Positions 55,914 through 63,865 of a stretch of DNA of 64,000 bases are shown piece by piece. Numbering within the stretch: position 1 is the stretch's first letter; each line of letters opens with the position of its first letter. The DNA is taken from the NCBI RefSeq assembly GCF_003938655.1, contig NZ_RJJT01000003.1:186001-250000 (forward strand), given 5' to 3'. A program made the translations under genes and the position numbers. The notes under the pieces are model-generated. The model was not told the DNA's origin, did not search any database, and saw only the letters and a list, made by a program, of their open reading frames with translations. Source of the stretch: Rhizobium pisi (lineage in GTDB: Bacteria; Pseudomonadota; Alphaproteobacteria; Rhizobiales; Rhizobiaceae).

Positions 55914-57431
55914 TCACAGTGGCCTATGCCGCTTGTCCGCCGTTTCACGAAGTCTCAGCAGTCTGGCGAGTTCACCGACCGCGGCTTGCAACTGCTCCGG
56001 CAGGAAGCCTCCGAAGCCCAGCATCAGGCCGGGGCGCGCGGGCTGGCCGGCATACATGGGGGAGATCGCACGAACGGCGATGCCGGCCGAAAGCGCCCGG
56101 GCTGCGAGCCGCACGTCGTCGGCGCCTTCGGGCAGCCACAGGAGGATGTGCATGCCCTGGTCGCTCGGTTCGACGCGGCAGCCCTCGGGCAAGGCGCGTT
56201 CGAGGGCCGACAGCAGGATTGCGCGGCGTTCGGCATAGAGACCGCGTATGCGCCGGATATGGGCTTCGAAATAGCCCTCCTTCATGTAGGCCGCGAGAAC
56301 GTGCTGTTCTGTGGTCGGCGAATGCCGATCGAGAATGGCGCGTGCGCCGGCGAAGGCTTCCGCAAGCTGTGAAGGCGCGATGACATAGCCAAGACGCAGA
56401 GACGGAAACAGCACCTTGCTGAAGGTGCCGAGATAGATGACGCGTGACGGACGCAATCCCTGCATCGAAGGGAAGGGGTGTCCAGCATACCGCAATTCGC
56501 TGTCGTAGTCGTCCTCCACGATCCAGGCGCGGTTCTGGTCGGCCCAGGCGATCAGGGCGTTGCGCCGCGCCATGCTGAGCGGCATGCCGATCGGATATTG
56601 ATGTGACGGCGTCACGAATGCGGCGCGTGCCTGCGGGCAGAGTTCGAGGCCGCGTTCCACGTTCATTCCCTGCGCATCGACCGGGATGCGGTACGTGCAT
56701 ACGCCGAGATCGTCGAGCACGGCGGTCAGGCCGGGATAGGCGGGGTCTTCGGCCCAAACGGGATCGTCGCGCGACAGAAGCACGCGGCCGGCCATGTAGA
56801 GACCTTGCTGGGTGCCCGACGTGACGATGACCTGTTCCGGCTCGCAGTGCACGGCTCGTGCGCGGCGCACATGTTCGGCAATGGCGACGCGCAGCTCGAG
56901 CAGTCCCATCGGATCGTGATAGCCCGAGGGTGCCGCCTGTTTCCAAGCGCGCACGCGGTTGCCGAGACGGCGCCAGTTGTCGTCGGGGGCGATGCCGGAG
57001 GCCGGGACGGCGATGGCGAAGGGAACGGGCGGGTGAGGCGCGAGCGCGCGGGCAATCGCCATCAGCCGCGCCGCCGGGGACGGAAGGTCGATGGCAGCCT
57101 CGGCCTGTGGCGTTACCTGCTCGGGCGGGAGCATCGGCGGCGTGTCCCTCAGGGCAGCAGCAATGCGGGTACCGGCGCCAACCCGCGCTTCGAGATAACC
57201 TTCGGCGGTCAATTGATCGAACACCTCGACGATGGTGCCGCGCGCGATCTTCAGGGTGGCCGAAAGGGTGCGCGTCGAAGGAAGGCGTTCGCCCGGCCTC
57301 AACTCGCCGCTGGCGATTGCGTTCCTGAGGGCCTGCGCAAGCTGGCGACCGACATGGGCCGTTCGGTCGATCGCGTTGAGCGACGGGATTTCGATGGTGC
57401 TGCGTCGCTTGGACATTGCAAAATGGTCCAT
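55914..57431 (-). CDS. MocR family regulator (GntR domain fused to aminotransferase)
   Basis: A 505-residue PLP-dependent regulator. The GntR winged helix domain (about 20-85) reads LAQALRNAIASGELRPGERLPSTRTLSATLKIARGTIVEVFDQLTAEGYLEAR. A linker leads to a fold type I aminotransferase domain with VTSGTQQGLYMAGRVLL, YPGLTAVL, IVEDDYDSELRY and the PLP-lysine in YLGTFSKVLFPSLRLGY. Start candidates are ATGs at 57437, 57431 and 57416; none has a clear ribosome site. It is divergent from a LysE exporter, its probable target. Confidence 0.9.
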   Translation of the reverse strand: MDHFAMSKRRSTIEIPSLNAIDRTAHVGRQLAQALRNAIASGELRPGERLPSTRTLSATLKIARGTIVEVFDQLTAEGYLEARVGAGTRIAAALRDTPPMLPPEQVTPQAEAAIDLPSPAARLMAIARALAPHPPVPFAIAVPASGIAPDDNWRRLGNRVRAWKQAAPSGYHDPMGLLELRVAIAEHVRRARAVHCEPEQVIVTSGTQQGLYMAGRVLLSRDDPVWAEDPAYPGLTAVLDDLGVCTYRIPVDAQGMNVERGLELCPQARAAFVTPSHQYPIGMPLSMARRNALIAWADQNRAWIVEDDYDSELRYAGHPFPSMQGLRPSRVIYLGTFSKVLFPSLRLGYVIAPSQLAEAFAGARAILDRHSPTTEQHVLAAYMKEGYFEAHIRRIRGLYAERRAILLSALERALPEGCRVEPSDQGMHILLWLPEGADDVRLAARALSAGIAVRAISPMYAGQPARPGLMLGFGGFLPEQLQAAVGELARLLRLRETADKRHRPL

Positions 57432-57466
57432 GAACATTCTTGAAAATGGCGCTTCATGATGGACCA
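57424..57466. promoter_or_regulatory. Inverted repeat at the MocR/LysE boundary
   Basis: TGGTCCAT (57424-57431) and ATGGACCA (57459-57466) are perfect inverted copies with flanking A and T runs, separated by 27 bases. The first overlaps a MocR start codon, suitable for autorepression. Confidence 0.6.
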
Positions 57467-57552
57467 ATTTTCGAGGAGAAGAAAGCGGATTGGCGGCTCC
57501 TCCGGTTCGGGGCGGTATCCGCGCGCAGATGGCCAAACCTCGGGAAAAGCAA

Positions 57553-58164
57553 ATGCAGGATCTTATCGTCGTCTATATCGCCTACATGATTGCCGCAGGC
57601 AGTCCCGGGCCAAGCAACATGGCCATCATGAACGTGGCGATGAGCCAGGGACGCCGACCGGCACTTGCACTTGCCGCCGGGGTCATAACCATGTCGACAT
57701 GCTGGGGGCTGATCGCGGTCACGGGCATCTCGACGCTGCTCGTGCGCTATGCCCATGCGCTGCTGTTCCTCAAGATCGCAGGCGGGCTCTACCTTCTCTG
57801 GCTTGCCTGGAAAGCGGCTCGCTCGGCAGTTCGGGATGCGCCGGCAAGCGAGGTCATCCGGCCTGCCGCGGAACTCGGCGCGCTCTATCGCCGCGGCATC
57901 CTGATGCATCTCGGAAATCCCAAAGCGGTTCTCGCCTGGGTGGCGATCATGTCGCTCGGCCTCAAACCCGGCGCTTCGCCTCAAATGGCCATCACGGCCT
58001 TCGGCGGCTGCGTGCTCCTCGGGATCTCGATCTTCGCCGGTTATGCCTTGCTCTTCTCGACGGCGCCGATGGTGCGCGGTTATGCCAGGGCGCGCCGCTG
58101 GATCGAGGGAAGCCTCGCCGTCTTCTTCGCAGGCGCCGGATCGCGCCTGTTGTTTTCCCACTGA
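57553..58164 (+). CDS. LysE family amino-acid exporter
   Basis: A 203-residue inner-membrane protein with about six membrane segments. AAGSPGPSNMAIMNVAMSQGRRPALALAAGVITMSTCWG and GGLYLLWLAWKAAR are LysE/RhtB signatures. ATG 57553 has GGGA upstream; ATG 57529 is an alternative. It is followed after 20 bases by a DHDPS-like gene on the same strand. Confidence 0.88.
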   Translation: MQDLIVVYIAYMIAAGSPGPSNMAIMNVAMSQGRRPALALAAGVITMSTCWGLIAVTGISTLLVRYAHALLFLKIAGGLYLLWLAWKAARSAVRDAPASEVIRPAAELGALYRRGILMHLGNPKAVLAWVAIMSLGLKPGASPQMAITAFGGCVLLGISIFAGYALLFSTAPMVRGYARARRWIEGSLAVFFAGAGSRLLFSH

Positions 58165-58184
58165 TCGTTTTTCAGGATCGCATC

Positions 58185-59108
58185 ATGTCTTCTTCACCAT
58201 TTCATGGCCTCTCGGCCTTTCCGCCAACGCCTGCCGACATCCATGGCCGGGTCGATACGCAGGCCCTCAGCCGCCTGCTGGAACGCCTGTGCGAGGCGGG
58301 TGTTGCCTCCATCGGCCTTCTCGGCAGCACCGGGATCTACGCCTATCTCACGCGCGAGGAGCGGCGGCGGGCCGTCGAGGCGGCGGTCGAATGCGTCGGC
58401 GGCCGTGTTCCGCTTGTCGTCGGCATCGGGGCTCTGAGGACGGATCATGCGCAGGACCTCGCCAGGGATGCCGAGGCAGCGGGCGCGAATGCTCTTCTGC
58501 TTGCGCCGGTGTCCTACACGCCGCTGACCCAGGAAGAAGTCTACCAGCATTTTCTCGCGGTGGCGGAGACGACCAGGCTTCCGCTTTGCATCTACAACAA
58601 TCCCGGCACGACGCACTTCACCTTCACCCGGGAGCTTCTGCAGCGTCTGTCGCACATAGAGACGATCAGGGCCGTGAAAATGCCGCTGCCGGCGGACGGA
58701 GATTTGCGCGGGGAACTCGCGGCATTGCGGGAAAAGACCAATCTTGCGATCGGCTACAGCGGCGACTGGGGTGCGGCCGAAGCGCTGCTTTCAGGCGCTG
58801 ACGCCTGGTACAGCGTCCTCGGCGGCCTGCTGCCGCGCACAGCCCTTGCCTTGACCAAGACTGCCATGTCCGGCAATGGTGATGAGACGCAACGGCTCGC
58901 CGGGCTCCTGCAGCCGCTCTGGGAAACGTTCAAGGCATTCGGAAGCATCCGCGTGGTCTATATGCTGGTCGAGCATCTCTCACTCGGCCGCGCGGAGCTT
59001 CCGCGGCCTCTCCTGCCACTCAACCCTGTGGACCGACAACGTGTGCTCGATGCCGCCCGGCCGCTGATCGCTCAGGAGATGGGGCTGACGCCTCAATCCT
59101 TGTTGTAA
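58185..59108 (+). CDS. Dihydrodipicolinate synthase family aldolase
   Basis: A 307-residue class I aldolase fold. The Schiff-base lysine lies in TIRAVKMPLP and the active-site Tyr in LCIYNNPGTTHF. The carboxylate-binding GTTGE loop is altered to GSTGIYAYLT, so the substrate probably differs from that of DapA. It is likely co-transcribed with the LysE gene and regulated by MocR, suggesting a role in metabolising or sensing an amino acid or sugar acid. Its last 16 bases overlap the convergent HerA-like gene. Confidence 0.85.
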   Translation: MSSSPFHGLSAFPPTPADIHGRVDTQALSRLLERLCEAGVASIGLLGSTGIYAYLTREERRRAVEAAVECVGGRVPLVVGIGALRTDHAQDLARDAEAAGANALLLAPVSYTPLTQEEVYQHFLAVAETTRLPLCIYNNPGTTHFTFTRELLQRLSHIETIRAVKMPLPADGDLRGELAALREKTNLAIGYSGDWGAAEALLSGADAWYSVLGGLLPRTALALTKTAMSGNGDETQRLAGLLQPLWETFKAFGSIRVVYMLVEHLSLGRAELPRPLLPLNPVDRQRVLDAARPLIAQEMGLTPQSLL

Positions 59109-61117
59109 AGGCTGCTCAGCGGTTTTTTCAGGATGTTTTCACGCAGCGACGTGCCGGGCTCCCGGCGGGAGATCGCCGGCTGGTCGGTCGGCGGCGCCGG
59201 GCGGGGAAAGACCGGCTCCTCGCGGCGCATCTCGCGGCGCAGCGCATCGAGCCGCGGGTCGATCGAAGGAGACACGGCCGGATCCAGCCGCGGCGCCTGC
59301 GGCAGCAATTCGCGCCGGTAGGATTCGAGCGGCGCGGTGGCCGGGTCGGGTGGCGTATAGGGCCTGGCGTCGAGATCCTCGTCGGCGGCATCAGGCTCGT
59401 CGAAGCTTGCCGCAGATGCGGCCATGCTCTGCTGGAAGTTCGAAATATCGGGTCCGACGGTTACCGCCCGCATGCGGGTGACGATCTTGCGTAGATCGAC
59501 CGTATCCGGATCTTCCTCGCTATGTTTGCTGTTGGCGCTGTGCGCCTTCGGCAGCAGGCTCTCGTCGACGCGGGAAAAGCGCATGCGCATCGGCACGCTG
59601 ATCGCTTCGCCGAAGGCGATCGCCTCGCCGTTGCCGATCGAGGAGATGAAGCTCGTCGTCGAGATCGACGAATTCGGGATGGCCGAGCGGATGATTTCCT
59701 GGTCGCGGTCGTTGGCAAGGCGCATGGCAAAAAGCGTCGAGCACTGCGACAGGATCGTCTGGTCGAGCTCGCCCGGCCGCTGGGTGATGATGCCGAGCGA
59801 GACACCGTATTTGCGGCCTTCCTTGGCAATGCGGGCGATCGCCTGGCGCGTCGGCACGAAGCCGAGGCTGGGATCGGAGGGGATGTAGCGGTGGGCTTCC
59901 TCGCAGACGACGAGCATGTGGATCGCACCCTCGCTCCAGAGCGCTACCTCGAAGGCCATGCGGCAGAGCACTGACGCGACCGAGTTGACGACTTCGGACG
60001 GAATGCCGGCAAGCTGGAAGGTGCAGATCGGCTTGCCATCGCCGGGGATGCGGAAGATCTGCGCGATCGTTTCGGTGATCGTGTCGCTGATCGTGTTGTT
60101 GGAAAACATGAAATGATAGCGCGGATCGTTGATCGCGGCGATGAGGCGCATCTTCAGCGAACGCAGGAAGGGTTTTTCCGAGCGGCCTTCCAGGCGGCCG
60201 ATGCGCTCGTCGATCAGCGCCAGCAGATCGGCCATGCGGTAGGGGACCGGCGTATCAGCGGTGATCGAGCTTTTTTCCGTCGTGCGGCGCACCAGCGAAT
60301 TGTCGCTGCCGCGGAAGGCGCGCTTGGCCTCCGGCAGGATATCGCGCAGCATGTCGAGTTCGTCGGGCACAGGCGGGCGGCCGCGAAAGACGACTTCGGC
60401 GAATTCTTCGAGCCGCATCAGCCAGAAGGGCAGGTCGAGCGTGTCGGTGTCGATGGTGACGGCGTGCTTGGGAAAGGCGGCGGCGAATTCGTTGTGCGGA
60501 TCGAGGATCAGCACGCGCAGCTTCGGGTTCGCCGCGATCGCCTTGTGCAGCAGCAGCGACACGGCCGTCGACTTGCCGACGCCGGTCGAGCCGACGACGG
60601 CGAAATGCTTGGAGAGCATCGAGGGGATGTGGATCGCCGCATCGATGCTTTCGTCCTGCGTCAGCTTGCCGATGACGGCTGTCGTGCCTTCGCCGGCGTC
60701 GTAGATGCGGATCAGGTCGGCGGAGCGGATGCGGTGGGCGATGGCGCCGAGATAGGGGTAGCGTGAGATGCCGGTCGAGAATTCCTCGGTGCCGTCCTCA
60801 TCGACGCGAACTTCGCCGAGAAGTTCGGTCTCGATCTTGAAATAATTGTCCTCGCCTTCACCCCAGGCATGGCTGCCGGTGTTCATCTGATAGACGAGGG
60901 CGACGACGCGGTTGCGGCCGACGCTGATCGAAATCAGCCGGCCGACGGACCAGAGTTCGGTGAGATCGGTGCCGCCCTGTTCGGCAACGGCGGCAATCGT
61001 CGCCCTGGAGCCGCTGCATGCAACGACGCGGCCGAGAAAGCGATTCCCCGGCGCATGGCCATCGCGGCGATCATGCTCGCCTGCCTTGCCAGACGTGCGC
61101 AAGTCGTTGTTGAGCAA
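59093..61117 (-). CDS. HerA-like ATPase (DUF87 domain)
   Basis: A 674-residue ATPase of the HerA/FtsK superfamily. The N-terminal HAS-barrel-like region (about 25-120) is followed by Walker A AVVGSTGVGKSTAVSLLL and Walker B IHMLVVCEEAHRYIP; the arginine-rich IARIAKEGRKYGVSLGIITQRPGELDQTILSQC segment matches the family. The C-terminal 130 residues are Pro/Arg-rich and probably disordered. The start is TTG 61117 with GGAG nine bases upstream, because the nearby ATG is closed by a stop after two codons. No NurA nuclease gene is adjacent. Confidence 0.87.
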   Translation of the reverse strand: MLNNDLRTSGKAGEHDRRDGHAPGNRFLGRVVACSGSRATIAAVAEQGGTDLTELWSVGRLISISVGRNRVVALVYQMNTGSHAWGEGEDNYFKIETELLGEVRVDEDGTEEFSTGISRYPYLGAIAHRIRSADLIRIYDAGEGTTAVIGKLTQDESIDAAIHIPSMLSKHFAVVGSTGVGKSTAVSLLLHKAIAANPKLRVLILDPHNEFAAAFPKHAVTIDTDTLDLPFWLMRLEEFAEVVFRGRPPVPDELDMLRDILPEAKRAFRGSDNSLVRRTTEKSSITADTPVPYRMADLLALIDERIGRLEGRSEKPFLRSLKMRLIAAINDPRYHFMFSNNTISDTITETIAQIFRIPGDGKPICTFQLAGIPSEVVNSVASVLCRMAFEVALWSEGAIHMLVVCEEAHRYIPSDPSLGFVPTRQAIARIAKEGRKYGVSLGIITQRPGELDQTILSQCSTLFAMRLANDRDQEIIRSAIPNSSISTTSFISSIGNGEAIAFGEAISVPMRMRFSRVDESLLPKAHSANSKHSEEDPDTVDLRKIVTRMRAVTVGPDISNFQQSMAASAASFDEPDAADEDLDARPYTPPDPATAPLESYRRELLPQAPRLDPAVSPSIDPRLDALRREMRREEPVFPRPAPPTDQPAISRREPGTSLRENILKKPLSSLYNKD

Positions 61118-61229
61118 AGGGCTACTCCATGCGGTAGCGTATAAGAATAAAGTCGATCCTTTAACAAATCCTTCATCCTATGGATTTTCGGGGATGCAGG
61201 CGTGGGGCAGTTTTTTATTGCGGCATGCG

Positions 61230-61258
61230 TTGACGCTGCGAAATTTTCTGTCTATCAC
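61230..61258 (+). promoter_or_regulatory. Promoter of the ilv leader and ilvIH
   Basis: TTGACG (61230-61235), a 17-base spacer and TATCAC (61253-61258). Transcription would begin near 61264-61266, immediately before the leader-peptide ATG at 61267. Confidence 0.7.
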
Positions 61259-61266
61259 TTCCGACC

Positions 61267-61323
61267 ATGAAAATCGCAACGGCTCTTATCGTGGTGGGAA
61301 AGCGCATGGGCAGGATGGTGTAA
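61267..61323 (+). CDS. ilvL: Branched-chain leader peptide of the ilvIH attenuator
   Basis: An 18-residue frame, MKIATALIVVGKRMGRMV, followed by TAA. It is enriched in the regulatory amino acids Ile, Leu and Val (ALIVV). The ATG lies within about three bases of the inferred transcription start, so translation is probably leaderless, as for S. meliloti trpL. Ribosome stalling on the Leu-Ile-Val-Val codons would decide which downstream hairpin forms. Confidence 0.8.
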   Translation: MKIATALIVVGKRMGRMV

Positions 61324-61380
61324 CCATCCGGCGATAGCCACCCATGCGCTAGATGACAGGCTCCTCCGGGGCCTTTTTTT
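61301..61380 (+). terminator. Transcription attenuator of ilvIH
   Basis: The leader can form a 10-base stem AGCGCATGGG (61301-61310) with CCCATGCGCT (61341-61350), an internal GGATGG/CCATCC hairpin (61313-61329), and a terminator AGGCTCC-TCC-GGGGCCT (61358-61374) with a seven-T run to 61380. An alternative pairing of CCGG and AGCC in 61328-61339 with GGCT and CCGG of the terminator could act as antiterminator; that pairing is inferred. Confidence 0.8.
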
Positions 61381-61440
61381 ATGCCCGAAATCAGGGCTTC
61401 CGGCCACAAACGCAATCCCAGCATCAAACGGAACAGACAG

Positions 61441-63231
61441 ATGAGCACGGACAATCAGGCGGCAGGCAATCGGATGACGGGAGCGGAGATCGTTCTCAAG
61501 GCGCTGAAGGACAATGGCGTCGAACATATCTTCGGCTATCCCGGCGGCGCGGTCCTGCCGATCTATGACGAGATCTTCCAGCAGGACGACATCAAGCACA
61601 TCCTCGTCCGCCACGAGCAGGGGGCCGGCCATGCGGCCGAAGGCTACGCCCGCTCCACCGGCAAGGTCGGCGTCATGCTGGTCACCTCGGGTCCGGGCGC
61701 CACCAATGCGGTCACGCCGCTGCAGGACGCGCTGATGGATTCGATCCCGCTCGTCTGCCTGACCGGCCAGGTTCCGACCTCGCTGATCGGCTCCGACGCC
61801 TTCCAGGAATGCGATACGGTTGGCATTACCCGGCCCTGCACCAAGCACAACTGGCTGGTCAAGGACGTCAACGAGCTCGCCGCCGTCATTCACGAGGCCT
61901 TCCGCATCGCCCAGTCCGGCCGTCCGGGTCCCGTCGTCGTCGATATTCCGAAGGACGTGCAGTTTGCGACCGGCACTTATACGCCGCCCGCCGACTACCC
62001 GGTCCAGAAGAGCTATCAGCCGAAGATCCAGGGCGACCTCAACCAGATCCATGCGGCGATCGAGCTGATGGCGAGCGCGCGTCGTCCCGTCATCTATTCC
62101 GGCGGCGGTGTCGTCAATTCCGGCCCGGAGGCTTCCAAGCTGCTGCGCGAACTGGTCGAGCTCACCGATTTTCCGATCACTTCGACGCTGATGGGCCTCG
62201 GCGCCTATCCGGCTTCGGGCAAGAACTGGCTGAAGATGCTCGGCATGCACGGCTCCTACGAGGCCAACATGGCGATGCATGACTGCGACGTCATGGTCTG
62301 CATCGGCGCCCGCTTCGATGACCGCATCACCGGCCGTCTCAATGCGTTTTCGCCGAACTCGAAGAAGATCCATATCGACATCGATCCGTCCTCGATCAAC
62401 AAGAATGTCCGTGTCGATATCGGCATCCGCGGCGACGTCGGCCATGTCCTCGAAGACATGGTTCGCCTGTGGCGGGCGCTGCCGAAGAGGCCGGAGAAAA
62501 ACCGCCTGGAGGACTGGTGGAGTGATATCGCCCGCTGGCGGGCGCGCAACTCCTTCGCCTATACTAGGAACAGCGACGTCATCATGCCGCAATATGCGCT
62601 GGAACGGCTGTTTGCGCATACCAAGGATCGCGACACCTATATCACGACCGAGGTCGGGCAGCACCAGATGTGGGCGGCGCAGTTCTTCGGCTTCGAACAG
62701 CCGAACCGCTGGATGACCTCGGGCGGTCTCGGCACGATGGGCTACGGCCTGCCGGCAGCACTCGGCGTCCAGATCGCCCATCCCGACAGTCTCGTCATCG
62801 ACATTGCCGGCGACGCCTCGATCCAGATGTGCATCCAGGAAATGTCGACGGCGATCCAGTACGATGCGCCGATCAAGATCTTCATCATGAACAACCAGTA
62901 TATGGGCATGGTGCGCCAGTGGCAGCAGCTGCTGCACGGCAACCGTCTCTCTCACTCCTATACGGAGGCGATGCCGGATTTCGTCAAGCTGGCGGAAGCC
63001 TATGGCGCTGTCGGCCTGCGCTGCGAGAAGCCGGAGCATCTCGACGACACCATTCTGGAGATGATTGAGGTCAAGAAGCCGGTCATCTTCGATTGCCGCG
63101 TCGCCAATCTCGCCAACTGCTTCCCGATGATCCCCTCGGGCAAGGCTCACAACGAAATGCTGCTGCCTGACGAGGCCACTGATGAAGCGGTCGCCAACGC
63201 GATCGACGCCAAGGGCCGCGCGCTCGTCTGA
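61441..63231 (+). CDS. ilvI: Acetolactate synthase large subunit (acetohydroxyacid synthase III type)
   Basis: A 596-residue thiamine-diphosphate enzyme making acetolactate or acetohydroxybutyrate for valine, leucine and isoleucine synthesis. The catalytic Glu is in VRHEQGAGHAAEGYAR; FAD-site residues lie in the middle domain; the thiamine motif GDASIQMCIQEM...NNQYMGMV is near the C terminus. ATG 61441 (MSTDNQ) is favoured, since the ATG at 61381 directly abuts the attenuator T run and has no ribosome site. ilvH follows after 21 bases. Confidence 0.95.
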   Translation: MSTDNQAAGNRMTGAEIVLKALKDNGVEHIFGYPGGAVLPIYDEIFQQDDIKHILVRHEQGAGHAAEGYARSTGKVGVMLVTSGPGATNAVTPLQDALMDSIPLVCLTGQVPTSLIGSDAFQECDTVGITRPCTKHNWLVKDVNELAAVIHEAFRIAQSGRPGPVVVDIPKDVQFATGTYTPPADYPVQKSYQPKIQGDLNQIHAAIELMASARRPVIYSGGGVVNSGPEASKLLRELVELTDFPITSTLMGLGAYPASGKNWLKMLGMHGSYEANMAMHDCDVMVCIGARFDDRITGRLNAFSPNSKKIHIDIDPSSINKNVRVDIGIRGDVGHVLEDMVRLWRALPKRPEKNRLEDWWSDIARWRARNSFAYTRNSDVIMPQYALERLFAHTKDRDTYITTEVGQHQMWAAQFFGFEQPNRWMTSGGLGTMGYGLPAALGVQIAHPDSLVIDIAGDASIQMCIQEMSTAIQYDAPIKIFIMNNQYMGMVRQWQQLLHGNRLSHSYTEAMPDFVKLAEAYGAVGLRCEKPEHLDDTILEMIEVKKPVIFDCRVANLANCFPMIPSGKAHNEMLLPDEATDEAVANAIDAKGRALV

Positions 63232-63252
63232 TTAGGGAAGAGGTTTAAGGAC

Positions 63253-63825
63253 ATGAACGCACATCTACAGCCCACGGGCTCCGCCTATTTCATCTCGCCG
63301 GAAACGACGGCGGTCGAAAGCCACACGCTTTCGGTTCTCGTCGACAACGAGCCGGGCGTTCTTGCCCGGGTCATCGGCCTGTTTTCCGGGCGCGGCTACA
63401 ATATCGAGAGCCTGACGGTCTCCGAGACCGAGCATCAGGCGCATCTTTCCCGCATCACCATCGTCACCCGCGGCACGCCGCACGTGCTGGAGCAGATCAA
63501 GGCTCAGCTCGAGCGCATCGTGCCGGTGCACCGCGTCGTCGATCTCACGGTGCGGGCCCGCGAACTCGGCCAGGACCGCCCGATCGAGCGTGAAGTGGCG
63601 CTGGTCAAGGTGATCGGCGAGGGCGATATGCGCGCCGAGACGCTGCGCCTTGCCGACGCTTTCCACGCCAAGGTGGTGGATGCGACGGTCGGCCACTTCA
63701 TCCTGGAGATCACCGGCAAATCTTCGAAGATCGACCAGTTCGTGGCGATCATGAAGCCGCTCGGCCTCATCGAGGTCTGCCGCACCGGCATCGCGGCGAT
63801 GAACCGCGGCGCGCAGGGCATGTAA
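63253..63825 (+). CDS. ilvH: Acetolactate synthase small subunit
   Basis: A 190-residue regulatory subunit. The N-terminal ACT domain (about 23-100) contains LSVLVDNEPGVLARVIGLFSGRGYNIESLTV, the valine-sensing site; the C-terminal domain ends KPLGLIEVCRTGIAAMNRG. It activates the large subunit and confers feedback inhibition. GAAGAGG before the ATG supports the start. Confidence 0.96.
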   Translation: MNAHLQPTGSAYFISPETTAVESHTLSVLVDNEPGVLARVIGLFSGRGYNIESLTVSETEHQAHLSRITIVTRGTPHVLEQIKAQLERIVPVHRVVDLTVRARELGQDRPIEREVALVKVIGEGDMRAETLRLADAFHAKVVDATVGHFILEITGKSSKIDQFVAIMKPLGLIEVCRTGIAAMNRGAQGM

Positions 63826-63831
63826 AAGTCG

Positions 63832-63865
63832 GATTCTGTCATGCATGATGTAGCATGACGGAATC
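63832..63865 (+). terminator. Hairpin downstream of ilvH
   Basis: A 13-base stem with one G-U pair (63832-63844 with 63853-63865) and 8-base loop lies seven bases after the stop codon. There is no T run, so efficiency is uncertain. Confidence 0.55.

Noticed and set aside
57456..58184. In-frame extension upstream of the DHDPS-like gene, overlapping the LysE gene.
   Set aside because: The residues are the wrong frame of lysE; homology to the aldolase family begins just after ATG 58185.
61161..61266. Searched for tRNA genes, CRISPR repeats, insertion sequences or attachment sites here and across the whole window.
   Set aside because: No cloverleaf with a T-arm, no regularly spaced direct repeats, and no transposase or integrase motif was found, apart from the tmRNA acceptor piece.
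61381..61440. ATG at 61381 as the start of ilvI.
   Set aside because: It lies immediately after the attenuator T run with no ribosome site, and the 20 residues it adds are basic and unlike acetolactate synthase.
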